Part shown: piece after piece, positions 49,885-58,800 of the stretch | How positions within the stretch are numbered: position 1 is the stretch's first letter | Layout of the letters: each line of letters starts with the position of its first letter | From: a bacterium | Lineage (GTDB): Bacteria; Bacteroidota; Ignavibacteria; Kapaibacteriales; UBA7675 | Assembly (NCBI GenBank): GCA_030430495.1 | Contig: JAUIKM010000024.1 | Coordinates: 25,509 to 89,508 of the forward strand | Direction: 5' to 3' | DNA length: 64,000 bases | Notes under the pieces: model-generated | Told to the model about the DNA's origin: nothing | Databases searched by the model: none | What the model saw: only the letters and a program-made list of their open reading frames with translations | Position numbers and translations under genes: made by a program

Positions 49885-51693
49885 TCAACCTGCGCTGTCG
49901 TCCAGCCAGACGGATTTGAGAATGATCCGGTTCATCGGGTCAAGCGGATTGTCGCGTACCCAGGGCTGCAGCAGCCGATAGTGCATTTCGTAAAAAAGCA
50001 TGACCGACGGCGCTTCTTTGATCATGAGCTGCTCGGCGGCGCGATAAATCAGGTTGCGTTGAGCCAGGTCCGTGACAGCTACCGCGCTGTCCATCAACTT
50101 GTTGAAGTGGTCGTTCTGCCAGCGCGTGCTGTTGGGATAACTGGGTTGCTCTGAATCGGCGGGCACGAGGCGGCCGTCGAACAGATTCAGGTAGTTTTCA
50201 ACGTCGGGATAGTCGCCGTACCAGCGCGTGCCCCAGAACGCCAGCCGGCCGTAGTCGGCTTCCTCCAGCATGCGCGAAAATTGCAGCTTGCGGATCTCCA
50301 CCTGAATGTTCAGGGTCGAGTGCAACATGCTCTGCACCGCTTCGGCTACCTGTACCAGGCGCGGTTCCTCGTAGATTGTCATCGTCACGGTCGGGAATCC
50401 CGCGCCGTCCGGATACCCGGCTTCAGCCAGCCAGGCGCGCGCCGCTTCTGCGTCGACAGTAAAACCGCTGATGGAATCGACGGGATAACCGGGAAACACC
50501 GGCGGCGTGATACCGTGTTGCGCCGGCCCCCAGGGCGCGCCGCGCAGCACGTGTTTAACCAGTTTTTCGCGATCGATCGCCGCTGCAAAAGCCCTGCGCA
50601 CGTTGACATTGTCAAACGGGGCTTCCGTGCAGAGAAAGTCGAAGAACCACGAAAGCATCGCCGGTTTGGCCTGTAAAACAAATTGCGCGTATTCAGGCGT
50701 CAAGGTGCGAGAAGTTTTATCGCTGCCGGCGGCCGGCGACACAACGACCTGCGGATAGAACTCGGTCGGTATCGTAAAGTTTTCTTCCAGGCGTCCGGCC
50801 GTAAACTCGGCAAACTGCACGCGATCATCGGGAACAAATGTCATCGTCACAACGTCGAGCAGCGGCAGCTGGTTGCCGTGTTCGTCGCGCTGCCAGTAGT
50901 TCGGATTGCGCTCCAACCTGATTTCCTGGTCCGGCTTCCAGTGCTTCATCACAAAGGGACCGGTGCCGACGGGATTGCGGAAAAAGTCTTCGCCATAGTG
51001 CTCGACGGCTTCGTGCGGTACGACGCAGCCAAGCGAGTTGATCAGGTAGTACAAAAATGGCGCGTAGGGCGCATTGAGTTCGATGACAAAGGTCGAGTCG
51101 TCCGGCGCACGCAGGCCGCCGACGTCCGCGGGCTCGGCATTCCCCTTGGCGCGCGCCTCGTAGTATTCGATTGCGCCGGCGACTTTGCCGCGAAATGCCC
51201 AGAACTGCACCGACTTGGTCCGCGGGTCACAGCAGCGCGCCAGGGAGTAACGCACGTCTTCGGCCGTCATGCGGCGTCCCTTGCCGTCGGGAAAACAGGC
51301 GTTGTCCTGGAACCGCACATCCGTCCGCAGATGAAAGGTGTAGCGCAGTCCGTCGGGCGAGATTTCCCAGCTGCGCGCCAGCTCGGGTTGTACGTTGAGC
51401 GCCGAGTCCAGCGTTATCAGCCGGTCGTAAATCTGCAGCGCCACGTCATCCGCAAGTTTGCTGTTGATGCGCACGGGATCCAGCGCGTTGGGGTTGCCGC
51501 GCAACATGTTGAGGCGGTACTCGCCGCCCGCGCGTTTGCCGCCAGGCAGTTCTGTTCCACCCGCGTGTTCTTCCGGCGCGGCACAGGAACTGAGTAAAAT
51601 CACACACATTGACAAACAAAAAAGGTATTGAAGCCGTGAGCCTCCGGTGAAACCGAAAGAGGCGCTACGGCAGGCGGGAAAAGAGATAAACAT
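49885..51693 (-). CDS. Peptide-type ABC transporter substrate-binding lipoprotein
   Basis: A solute-binding protein of family 5 (peptide/nickel/oligopeptide type). A lipoprotein signal ends in LLSSC (lipobox, Cys about residue 37 from the ATG at 51693). The family landmarks are seen: NALDPVRINSKLADDVALQI, the PELARSWEISPDGLRYTFHL block, the TAEDVRYSLAR helix and the VGTGPFVMKHWKPDQEIRLE strand. It is about 600 residues, slightly long. No permease or ATPase genes follow, so it is an orphan component here. An upstream TTG at 51723 is also open. Confidence 0.87.
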   Translation of the reverse strand: MFISFPACRSASFGFTGGSRLQYLFCLSMCVILLSSCAAPEEHAGGTELPGGKRAGGEYRLNMLRGNPNALDPVRINSKLADDVALQIYDRLITLDSALNVQPELARSWEISPDGLRYTFHLRTDVRFQDNACFPDGKGRRMTAEDVRYSLARCCDPRTKSVQFWAFRGKVAGAIEYYEARAKGNAEPADVGGLRAPDDSTFVIELNAPYAPFLYYLINSLGCVVPHEAVEHYGEDFFRNPVGTGPFVMKHWKPDQEIRLERNPNYWQRDEHGNQLPLLDVVTMTFVPDDRVQFAEFTAGRLEENFTIPTEFYPQVVVSPAAGSDKTSRTLTPEYAQFVLQAKPAMLSWFFDFLCTEAPFDNVNVRRAFAAAIDREKLVKHVLRGAPWGPAQHGITPPVFPGYPVDSISGFTVDAEAARAWLAEAGYPDGAGFPTVTMTIYEEPRLVQVAEAVQSMLHSTLNIQVEIRKLQFSRMLEEADYGRLAFWGTRWYGDYPDVENYLNLFDGRLVPADSEQPSYPNSTRWQNDHFNKLMDSAVAVTDLAQRNLIYRAAEQLMIKEAPSVMLFYEMHYRLLQPWVRDNPLDPMNRIILKSVWLDDSAG

Positions 51694-51781
51694 GAAGAAC
51701 CGATCAATGCAGATGTGGCGCAAGATGCCGGCGCACGGGCGCTCGCTCGAATTAGTTGTTTCAATCTACAAAGAAAGGCCC

Positions 51782-51789
51782 TAATTTTG
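51782..51789 (+). promoter_or_regulatory. Possible Bacteroidota-type -7 promoter element
   Basis: TAATTTTG matches the TAnnTTTG consensus recognised by the Bacteroidota primary sigma factor. It lies 46 bp before the glgP start codon. A TTG-containing stretch (AGTTGTTTC) about 23 bp upstream could be a weak -33 element. Confidence 0.35.
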
Positions 51790-51835
51790 AATCTTTGTCG
51801 AGAAATCCAGCTTTGCGGAACTGCGGAGGAGCCGA

Positions 51836-54388
51836 ATGCGACCGATTAAAACGTTCGCTGTGTCACCTGTCTTACCTGATCGTTTACAAAACTTAAAGGA
51901 ACTGGCATACAACTACTGGTGGACCTGGGATGCCGACGGGCGCGAGATGTTCTCGCGCATCGACCGCGGCCTGTGGGAACGCGTGGCGCACAATCCCGTC
52001 CAGCTGCTCAATCGCGTTTCGCAGCAGCGCCTGGCGACGCTGTCGACGGACAGCGACTACGTCAACTTTATGGAAGGCGTTTACCGCCGTTTCCAGGACT
52101 ACATGTCGCGCCGCAGCTGGTATGACGCCGCCGAATATCCGAGTGATGCGACGATCGTCTACTTCTGCGCCGAGTTCGGCATCCACGAGAGTTTTCCGAA
52201 TTATTCGGGGGGGCTGGGCGTTCTTGCGGGCGACCACCTGAAATCCGCCAGTGACCTGGGCCTGCCGCTCGTCGGCGTCGGTCTGCTGTATCAGCAGGGT
52301 TATTTCCACCAATATCTGGCGCAGAACGGCTGGCAGAATGAATCCTATCTGGACAACGATTTTATGTCGATGCCACTGGTGCACGTGCTGGACCAGGACG
52401 GCGTGCCGATTGTAATCGATGTCGACCTGCCCGAAGGCAAGGCGTTTGCACAGATCTGGAAGCTGGAAATCGGGCGCATCAAGCTGTACCTGCTCGATTC
52501 GAATATCGCCGAGAACGAAAATCCGGTCTATCGCGGCATCACGGACCAGCTGTACGGCGGCGACGTTGAGACGCGCATTCAGCAGGAAATCATGCTCGGC
52601 ATCGGCGGCGTCAAGGCGCTGCGCGCCATGAACCTGACGCCGACGGTCTGCCACCTGAACGAGGGCCACGCGGCCTTTTCCGCTCTGCAGCGCATTCGTT
52701 TCCTGATGGAAGACCAGGGCCTGGACTTCTACGCGGCCATGGAAATTGCACGCAGCGGCAACGTGTTCACGACACATACGCCCGTACCGGCCGGCAACGA
52801 AGTCTTTTCGCTGGAACTGATCGAGCGTTACTTCGGCGACCTGTTCCGCGACCTGGGACTTAGCCGCGAGGAGTTTTTTGGTCTGGGCCGCCAGGAACCC
52901 GAAAACAGCGGCGAGGCGTTCAGCATGACGGTTCTCGGCCTGCGACTGGCCGGATTCCACAACGGCGTGAGCCAGCTGCACGGCAAAACCGCACAGAAAA
53001 TGTGGCGGCAAATCTGGAGCGACTTCCCCGTCAGCGAAGTGCCGATCGGCGCAGTGTCCAACGGCGTGCACTCGCTCACGTGGATCTCGCGCGACATGGG
53101 TGAGCTCTACGACCGCTACCTGACACCGGATTGGCGCACCAACACGGCCGACCAAAACATCTGGAACGCCGTGGACCAGATTCCGGATGAGGAATTGTGG
53201 CGCGCGCACGAACGCCGACGCGAACGCCTGGTCATTTCCGCGCGCCGGCACTTGCGCAGCAAAATGCGCCGCTTTGCCACGCCGGAACAGATCGAAAAGG
53301 TCAACGAATACCTCAATCCGGACATCCTGACCATCGGTTTTGCGCGCAGGTTTGCCACGTACAAACGCGGCACTCTCCTTTTTGGCGACATGGAACGCCT
53401 CGTAAAACTGATCAACAAAGCCGACGGGCCGCTGCAGCTGATAATGGCCGGCAAGGCGCACCCGCACGACATCCCCGGCAAGGAGATGATCAAAGAGATC
53501 TCCGAGAAGATCAAACAATTCGGGCTGGAGCGCTCGATTGTTTTCCTGGAGGACTACGACATGGCAGTGGCGCGCTATATGGTCAAGGGCTGCGACATCT
53601 GGCTGAACACGCCGCGGCGTCCTTTGGAGGCCAGCGGAACCAGCGGCATGAAGGCTGCCATGAACGGCTGTCTGCACGTCAGCACGCTGGACGGCTGGTG
53701 GGACGAGGCCTACAACCGTCGCAACGGCTACGCCATCGGCAGCGGCGAGGTCTACTCCACCGTGGAAGAACAGGACGCCATCGAACGCGAGGCGCTCTTT
53801 ACTCTGCTCGAACAGGAAATTTTGCCGACGTTTTATCGCCGTTCGCGCACGAAGGTGCCTGAACGCTGGGTAGCGCGCATGAAAGAATCGATCCGCACCG
53901 TGGGGCCGACTTTCTCTACCTCACGCATGGTCAGCGACTACTGCGACCAATATTACGTTCCGGCCATGCGCGCCGTCGGCAAACTCGTGGACGACAACTG
54001 CCGCTGCGCCGTCGACCTGACGAACTGGAAGGGCCACGTACGCGCTTCCTGGCACTCGGTCGAAATCGGACAGGTCAAGGTCGATTACACGGACAACGCC
54101 TACGTCGGCAAGTCCATCCGCGTGCAGATGCAGGTTCATCTGGGCCCGCTCAAGGCGTCGGATGTATCTGCGGAAGCATTCTACGGCCCGATCGACTCCA
54201 TGGGCGACTTCATCGAAGGCAAGGCCGTCCTCTTGCAGCACATCGGCGAGGAAAACTCAATCCACACATACCGCGGCGAGTACCTATGTGAGACGAGCGG
54301 CACACAGGGCTGCACGGTACGCATCTCTCCGCACAACGACCTGATGATCCGCAACTCCGACATGTACATCTGCCGCTGGGCCAACTGA
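51836..54388 (+). CDS. glgP: Alpha-glucan phosphorylase
   Basis: Releases glucose-1-phosphate from glycogen or maltodextrin by phosphorolysis. The 850-residue protein belongs to the shorter GT35 branch (Thermotoga/archaeal type): it begins with the DUF3417-like segment (LKELAYNYWWTWDADGREMF), continues with FCAEFGIHESFPNYSGGLGV and GVGLLYQQGYFHQ, the HLNEGHAAFSAL helix, and the pyridoxal-phosphate lysine in SGTSGMKAAMNG (Lys at about residue 606). The ATG follows GGAGGA at 7 nt. It has its own promoter-like element and a terminator, so it is probably a single-gene unit. Confidence 0.95.
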   Translation: MRPIKTFAVSPVLPDRLQNLKELAYNYWWTWDADGREMFSRIDRGLWERVAHNPVQLLNRVSQQRLATLSTDSDYVNFMEGVYRRFQDYMSRRSWYDAAEYPSDATIVYFCAEFGIHESFPNYSGGLGVLAGDHLKSASDLGLPLVGVGLLYQQGYFHQYLAQNGWQNESYLDNDFMSMPLVHVLDQDGVPIVIDVDLPEGKAFAQIWKLEIGRIKLYLLDSNIAENENPVYRGITDQLYGGDVETRIQQEIMLGIGGVKALRAMNLTPTVCHLNEGHAAFSALQRIRFLMEDQGLDFYAAMEIARSGNVFTTHTPVPAGNEVFSLELIERYFGDLFRDLGLSREEFFGLGRQEPENSGEAFSMTVLGLRLAGFHNGVSQLHGKTAQKMWRQIWSDFPVSEVPIGAVSNGVHSLTWISRDMGELYDRYLTPDWRTNTADQNIWNAVDQIPDEELWRAHERRRERLVISARRHLRSKMRRFATPEQIEKVNEYLNPDILTIGFARRFATYKRGTLLFGDMERLVKLINKADGPLQLIMAGKAHPHDIPGKEMIKEISEKIKQFGLERSIVFLEDYDMAVARYMVKGCDIWLNTPRRPLEASGTSGMKAAMNGCLHVSTLDGWWDEAYNRRNGYAIGSGEVYSTVEEQDAIEREALFTLLEQEILPTFYRRSRTKVPERWVARMKESIRTVGPTFSTSRMVSDYCDQYYVPAMRAVGKLVDDNCRCAVDLTNWKGHVRASWHSVEIGQVKVDYTDNAYVGKSIRVQMQVHLGPLKASDVSAEAFYGPIDSMGDFIEGKAVLLQHIGEENSIHTYRGEYLCETSGTQGCTVRISPHNDLMIRNSDMYICRWAN

Positions 54389-54420
54389 ACAGACTGAGCA
54401 GTTCACAGGATTTTCACTCA

Positions 54421-54454
54421 GAGCCGGAGCCTTGTCTCCGGCTTTTTCTTTTTG
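54421..54454 (+). terminator. Terminator after glgP
   Basis: GAGCCGGAG and CTCCGGCT(TT) form a 9-bp stem with a 6-nt loop, followed by TTTTTCTTTTTG. It lies about 33 bp after the glgP stop codon. Confidence 0.85.
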
Positions 54455-54521
54455 TTCGTCAGCGGGAGAACAGTTCAAAGCCATTGAATGAGACGCTTTT
54501 TTGTCGCCCGGCGGTGGAGTC

Positions 54522-54740
54522 TCAGGCGCGCAGGCGTTCCTGAGTCCTGCGGTGACGAGACCGGAGTTGATCTTCCCCCGACAGTGGACAGAAAGTCAGG
54601 ACTTCCCCGGGTTTCCGTTCGAACTGGTCGGGACTCATACCACCGAGTGTTGAATGAATCCTGGTTGTATTGTAGCAGGCTTCGATATACTCGAACAAGA
54701 CGCTGCGTAGCTCATCAACGGATGCAAACGTTCTGCCCCG
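54522..54740 (-). pseudogene. IS3-family transposase C-terminal remnant
   Basis: On the minus strand a frame without a start codon reads RTFASVDELRSVLFEYIEAC then YNTTRIHSTLGGMSPDQFER, and ends at a TGA at 54522. This is the C-terminal end of the IS3/IS150-type DDE transposase, with the typical FEYIE, YNxxRxHSxLG and SPxxFE pattern. The catalytic Asp and Glu part is missing: at about 54740 the sequence switches to a group II intron reading frame. No intact terminal repeats were identified. A dead element. Confidence 0.75.
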
Positions 54741-54946
54741 GCATCGAGCATATCCGCGACCCAGTCGTCAAAGTGTGCTACGGCGTCTTCCACGCTTTCT
54801 CCGTCGATGCCCGGGCTGGTAAACCGGTGTTGTCTCCGGAGATGCGATTCTATCACCTCTGCGGTGATATGATGCGCCGGCGAGGAGAAACGCAGCCTTC
54901 TCTCGGTCCGGGCTTTCGCCGCCAGTCGTTCCAAACCAGTTGCCAC
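54741..54946 (-). pseudogene. Group II intron reverse transcriptase, N-terminal fragment
   Basis: A GTG at 54946, preceded by GGGAGGA at about 9 nt, begins MATGLERLAAKARTERRLRF, followed by GIDGESVEDAVAHFDDWVAD. This is the start of an LtrA-like intron-encoded reverse transcriptase/maturase (the GIDG block precedes RT motif 1). It breaks off after about 68 residues at the fusion with the IS3 remnant, so all catalytic motifs and the intron 3' domains are lost. Confidence 0.65.
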
Positions 54947-55429
54947 GACAAGAGTCCTCCCTTGAAGAAGGTGTGTGAACGATTCGTTTCGAGTATACCA
55001 CTGTCAACCGCTTCCCCATGTACGTGGCTCTCCCACGCGCGGAGTACTATCAGTTGATCCGACTTCCGCAGGGCCGTCGTTCCGTTCTCGTGGCAGCGCC
55101 ACTTGGCGGGAACTACAAACTCCGTTTGAATCCTGCGGATCTCCCTTGTTCACCATGTCTCTCTTACATGCATGCCGACGGTTCGAACCCCGGAAGTCCA
55201 ACGGCAGGCTCATCGCTAACGCCTCCCATTGTGCGGCCTTCCCGACGGGGGGAGGTCGGTCGGCAACTTCGACAAGGGATTTCGGGGCTAAATATCCGTT
55301 CACTGTCGTTTCGGCCTACAGGTTTCCCGTCTACGCTTTGCAGTTGTCGTTACCGTGTAACCACGCAAGACTCGGTATGCGGCTGTTGATTAGACGTTAC
55401 CGCAATGGTTTTCTCATACCATCAGACAC
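54947..55429 (-). mobile_element. Group II intron 5' ribozyme part (remnant)
   Basis: Upstream of the truncated maturase the minus strand carries sequence typical of bacterial group II intron domain I and the region just before the maturase: GTGTCTGATGGTATGAGAAA at the presumed 5' end (about 55429), and, near 55000-55060, a stretch whose meaningless translation ends GSTDSTPRVGEPRTWGSG, a known by-product of annotating such introns. Domains V and VI, expected on the far side of the maturase gene, are missing. The intron cannot splice. The 5' boundary is approximate. Confidence 0.6.
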
Positions 55430-55795
55430 ATGATGCTTGCAAGGCGCAACGGCCCTGCCGCCACCTCGCAGCAGTTCGACCTCCACCATGTACACCGGCC
55501 CCTACCAGGATTATTCAGGCCATCTGCAACCGGCGCTACCCCGCGCCTCGGTCGATGTGAGCGCACGCACGCGTTCCCTGCGCTCAGGAAAGCAGTTTAA
55601 CACGGAATCCAATTCGCCCTCGAAATTTATTACTGAACGTAGCCGGGTTCATGACTGAACGGGCGAATTTCTCCGTTGAACGCATATCTGTCGTCGCTCG
55701 TTCGTCACAGGCGCCGGCACGTGTTCTCATTTGATTCCACTGCAACGGCATACCTGATATCCCCTCGCCATTCCCATGCTGCAACTGCCCAAAAC
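55430..55795. other. Spacer between intron remnant and giant gene
   Basis: No recognisable gene. The short rightward frame 55437-55658 has no domain and no ribosome-binding site. It may include old flanking sequence of the mobile elements. Confidence 0.35.
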
Positions 55796-55832
55796 AAAAA
55801 AAGCCGGAGTGCGAGTGCACTCCGGCTTTTGT
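55796..55832 (-). terminator. Terminator of the giant Ig-repeat gene
   Basis: AAAAGCCGGAGTGC and GCACTCCGGCTTTT form a stem of about 14 bp with a very small loop, followed on the minus strand by further T residues, 37 bp after the stop codon of the giant gene. It is nearly symmetric and could work in both directions. Confidence 0.85.
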
Positions 55833-55868
55833 ATTACATGAGCCCCGAAAGACTCAGTCGGATGTCGA

Positions 55869-58800
55869 TTACTTGACGATGATCAGCTGCTTCGTGATAG
55901 CCTGACCGTCGCCTTTCAGCGTGTAGCTGTAGGTGCCGCTCGGCAGGATCAGTTTCTCAGCATTCAGCGACACTTCGTAGTGGCCGGCTGCTTTGAAACC
56001 GGAATCGATCGTTGCAACTACCTGACCCATCACGTCCGTGACGATCAGTTCGACTTCCATCGACTTGTGCAGCGTATAGCTGATTGCCGTCATGTTGTCG
56101 AACGGGTTCGGAGCGTTCTGCGACAGGCTGAACGGCATACCCGGTTGTGCATCTTCGACAGCCGTAGGTCCGACGCTGAGAATTGCAGTTTCCGAAGTAG
56201 CGGAGCCGCAATCACAGGTTACGATCACGCGGTACTCACCGTCGTTGTCCAGATCAAGGCTCTCTCCGAAGTTGTTGAACGAGTCGCTGACAGCACCGGC
56301 AAGATCTGCCCAGGCTTGCGTGTCGTCGGCACGGAATTGCCACTGATAGGAGCAGGTTCCGGCGCCTTCGGCAACCACCGTGAACGGCGTCGTCATCTTG
56401 GCGTTATAGTCGTAACCCTGATCCTGCGGCTGCGTCGTGATGACCGTCTCAGGCAGGAAGCTCAGTTCCGCCTGCGCCGTCGTCGTCGTGCCGCAGGTGT
56501 TCGTCACAACCGCCCAGTACATACCGAGCATTGCGGCGTCCACATTCGTCAGACTCAGGTTTGCAGCCGTTTCACCAGCCATGTCCGTACCTTCAAAGAC
56601 CCACTGATACGTGGTTCCTGCATCCTCATTGGATACAACAACCGAGAACGTGGCGTCACCGTCGGGACAGATCGCCTGGTCGACCGGATCGTTTGAAACG
56701 ATCGGAGCAAACAGCAGCGTTACGCGGGCATTACCGGTATTCGACACTATATCCGTATTGCTCTGCAGGCGGACTTCAGCGTAGTACGTTTCGTCGGCCG
56801 TAGGCACAAAGCAGTACGGGTTGGTCGTTGCGCCGGCAACCGGGTTGTTGGCGCTGTCGAACCACTGGATCGTTACCGGCTGACCGAAGGAGTCATAGCC
56901 GAACTGAAGACAGATTTCCGAGCCATCGCAGATTTCGAAGTCTTCCGGATTCTCGGTAATCGTGATTTCCAGCGGGTTGACCGTCAGTGCCGCAAATTCG
57001 GTGTTAACCGAACCGCAGGCGCAGGTAACAATAGCGTAGTAGTTGTTGCTGGCATCCGTCGGCAGGACGTCGCGGATCACAAGGCGGCTTTGGTTCGCAC
57101 CCGTGATACGGCCGTCGTCAACCAGTTTCTCGTCACCGCGATACCACTGGAAGACTGCTCCCGGAGGACAGTTCGTGTTGATCTCAAACTCAATGTCTTC
57201 ACCCGGATTGACAACCAGATCGCGCGGCTCGTAAATCTCGGCCAGCGGTTCACGCGTCACGAACAGGATCGCAACGGAACTCCAGACCGAATTACAGTAG
57301 CCCGTGATCAACACCTGATAGTGACCGGCGTCAGCCTCTTCGATGTTCGTCAGGATAAGCTGACGCTCATTTGCCAGAGGAATCATTTCACCGTTTTTGT
57401 ACCACTGATAGGTCAGTTCATCATTCTCGTCGCCGGACTCAGGCGTACCCGTGCCGTCGGCCACAAAGATGTGGTTATCGCCGATACAAACCGTTTGATC
57501 TTCAACGTCGATCGTGAGTTCAACCGGACGGTGAACTACCAGTTCAGCCATTTCGGAGATCGCCGGCGGTTCGCAGATACCCGTAACAACCACGCGGTAG
57601 TAACCGGCATCGCTGTACTGAGCATTCGCAAGCGAGAACGTAGCGTCCGTGGCTTCCGCGATCGGATTCCAGACAACGCCGTTTTCGCTGTATTCCCACT
57701 GGTATTCGATTTCCGTGCCACTGGCAACCACGCTGAAGCTGGCTGGATCATCCAGACAGATGGCGTTGGTACCGTTCAGGCTGACAGGATGCGACTCAAC
57801 GCGCGGCAGCAGGTTAACCACAACCGTTACGCTGGTCGACTGAACTTCGGGCTCACACAGACCGCTGACGATCACGTGGTAGACGCCGGCGTTACCCGTC
57901 GTGACGGACGGAACATTGTACGTATCGCCGTCGGCGCCGTCAATTTCCATTCCGTTGTGATACCACTGGTATTCCAGCTGCGTTCCGGTTGCACCAACCG
58001 TCAGTTCCAGCTCGTCGAATTCACAGAGTTCGCCTTCAATCGAGGGCTCTTCCGTGATCATCGGCGGGTTGTTAACGATCAGCGTAGCAACGTCGGAGTC
58101 GACGTCCGGAGGACATACGCCACTGACGTTAACGCGGTAGTCGCCTTCATCGCCTTCAACCAGGTTGGTCAGCGTCAGCGAAGAATTCGTCTCGCCGTTG
58201 ATGTCAACCCAGATGTCGTTGTTCGCATCGTATTTCTGCCATTGATACATGAGGCCCGTGCCGGTGGCGACTACCGTAAACGTGTAGTCTTCACCTTCGC
58301 AGATCTCATCGCCGACCGGCTGCTGCGTAATCGCAGGCGGCGTGTTGACGATCAGAACGGCGCCGTCGGAAGTAATCGACTGGCAAACGTTCGTGATGAC
58401 AACATCGTAGGTGCCGGCATCGCTGACAGCGATATTGCTGAGTTCGTATTCGGAATCAGTAGCGCCCGGAATGTCGACGCCATCTTTGCGCCACTGGTAG
58501 CTGATCTCCGTGCCGCCGGCCACAACCGTGAACGTCCACTCTTCACCAGTGCAGATGCCTTCCGCAGGTGCGGTCGGTTGCTGCGTGATGAACGGAAGCA
58601 GGTAGTAGTCCAGCTCAGCAGCGTCGCTTGTCGCAACACCGCAGGCATTCGTGAAGATCGCGCGGTACCAGTTGCCATCGTCGGCGATGGTCGGCGTGAA
58701 GGTGTAGTCGGTCGTCGTGGCGCCCGGAATGTCATTCCAGTTGTTGCCCTGATCGTCGCTAACCTGCCACTGAACCGTCGGCGTCGGCGTGCCGCTGGCG

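Noticed and set aside
51893..53677. 594-codon minus-strand frame opposite glgP
   Set aside because: Antisense shadow; glgP has complete family motifs and a good ribosome-binding site.
54635..54946. 103-codon frame as an intact gene
   Set aside because: It is a chimera: its first part is a group II intron maturase start, and its tail is out-of-frame IS3 transposase sequence.
55004..55303. 99-codon hypothetical protein
   Set aside because: Translation of group II intron RNA (ends GEPRTWGSG), a frequent annotation artefact.
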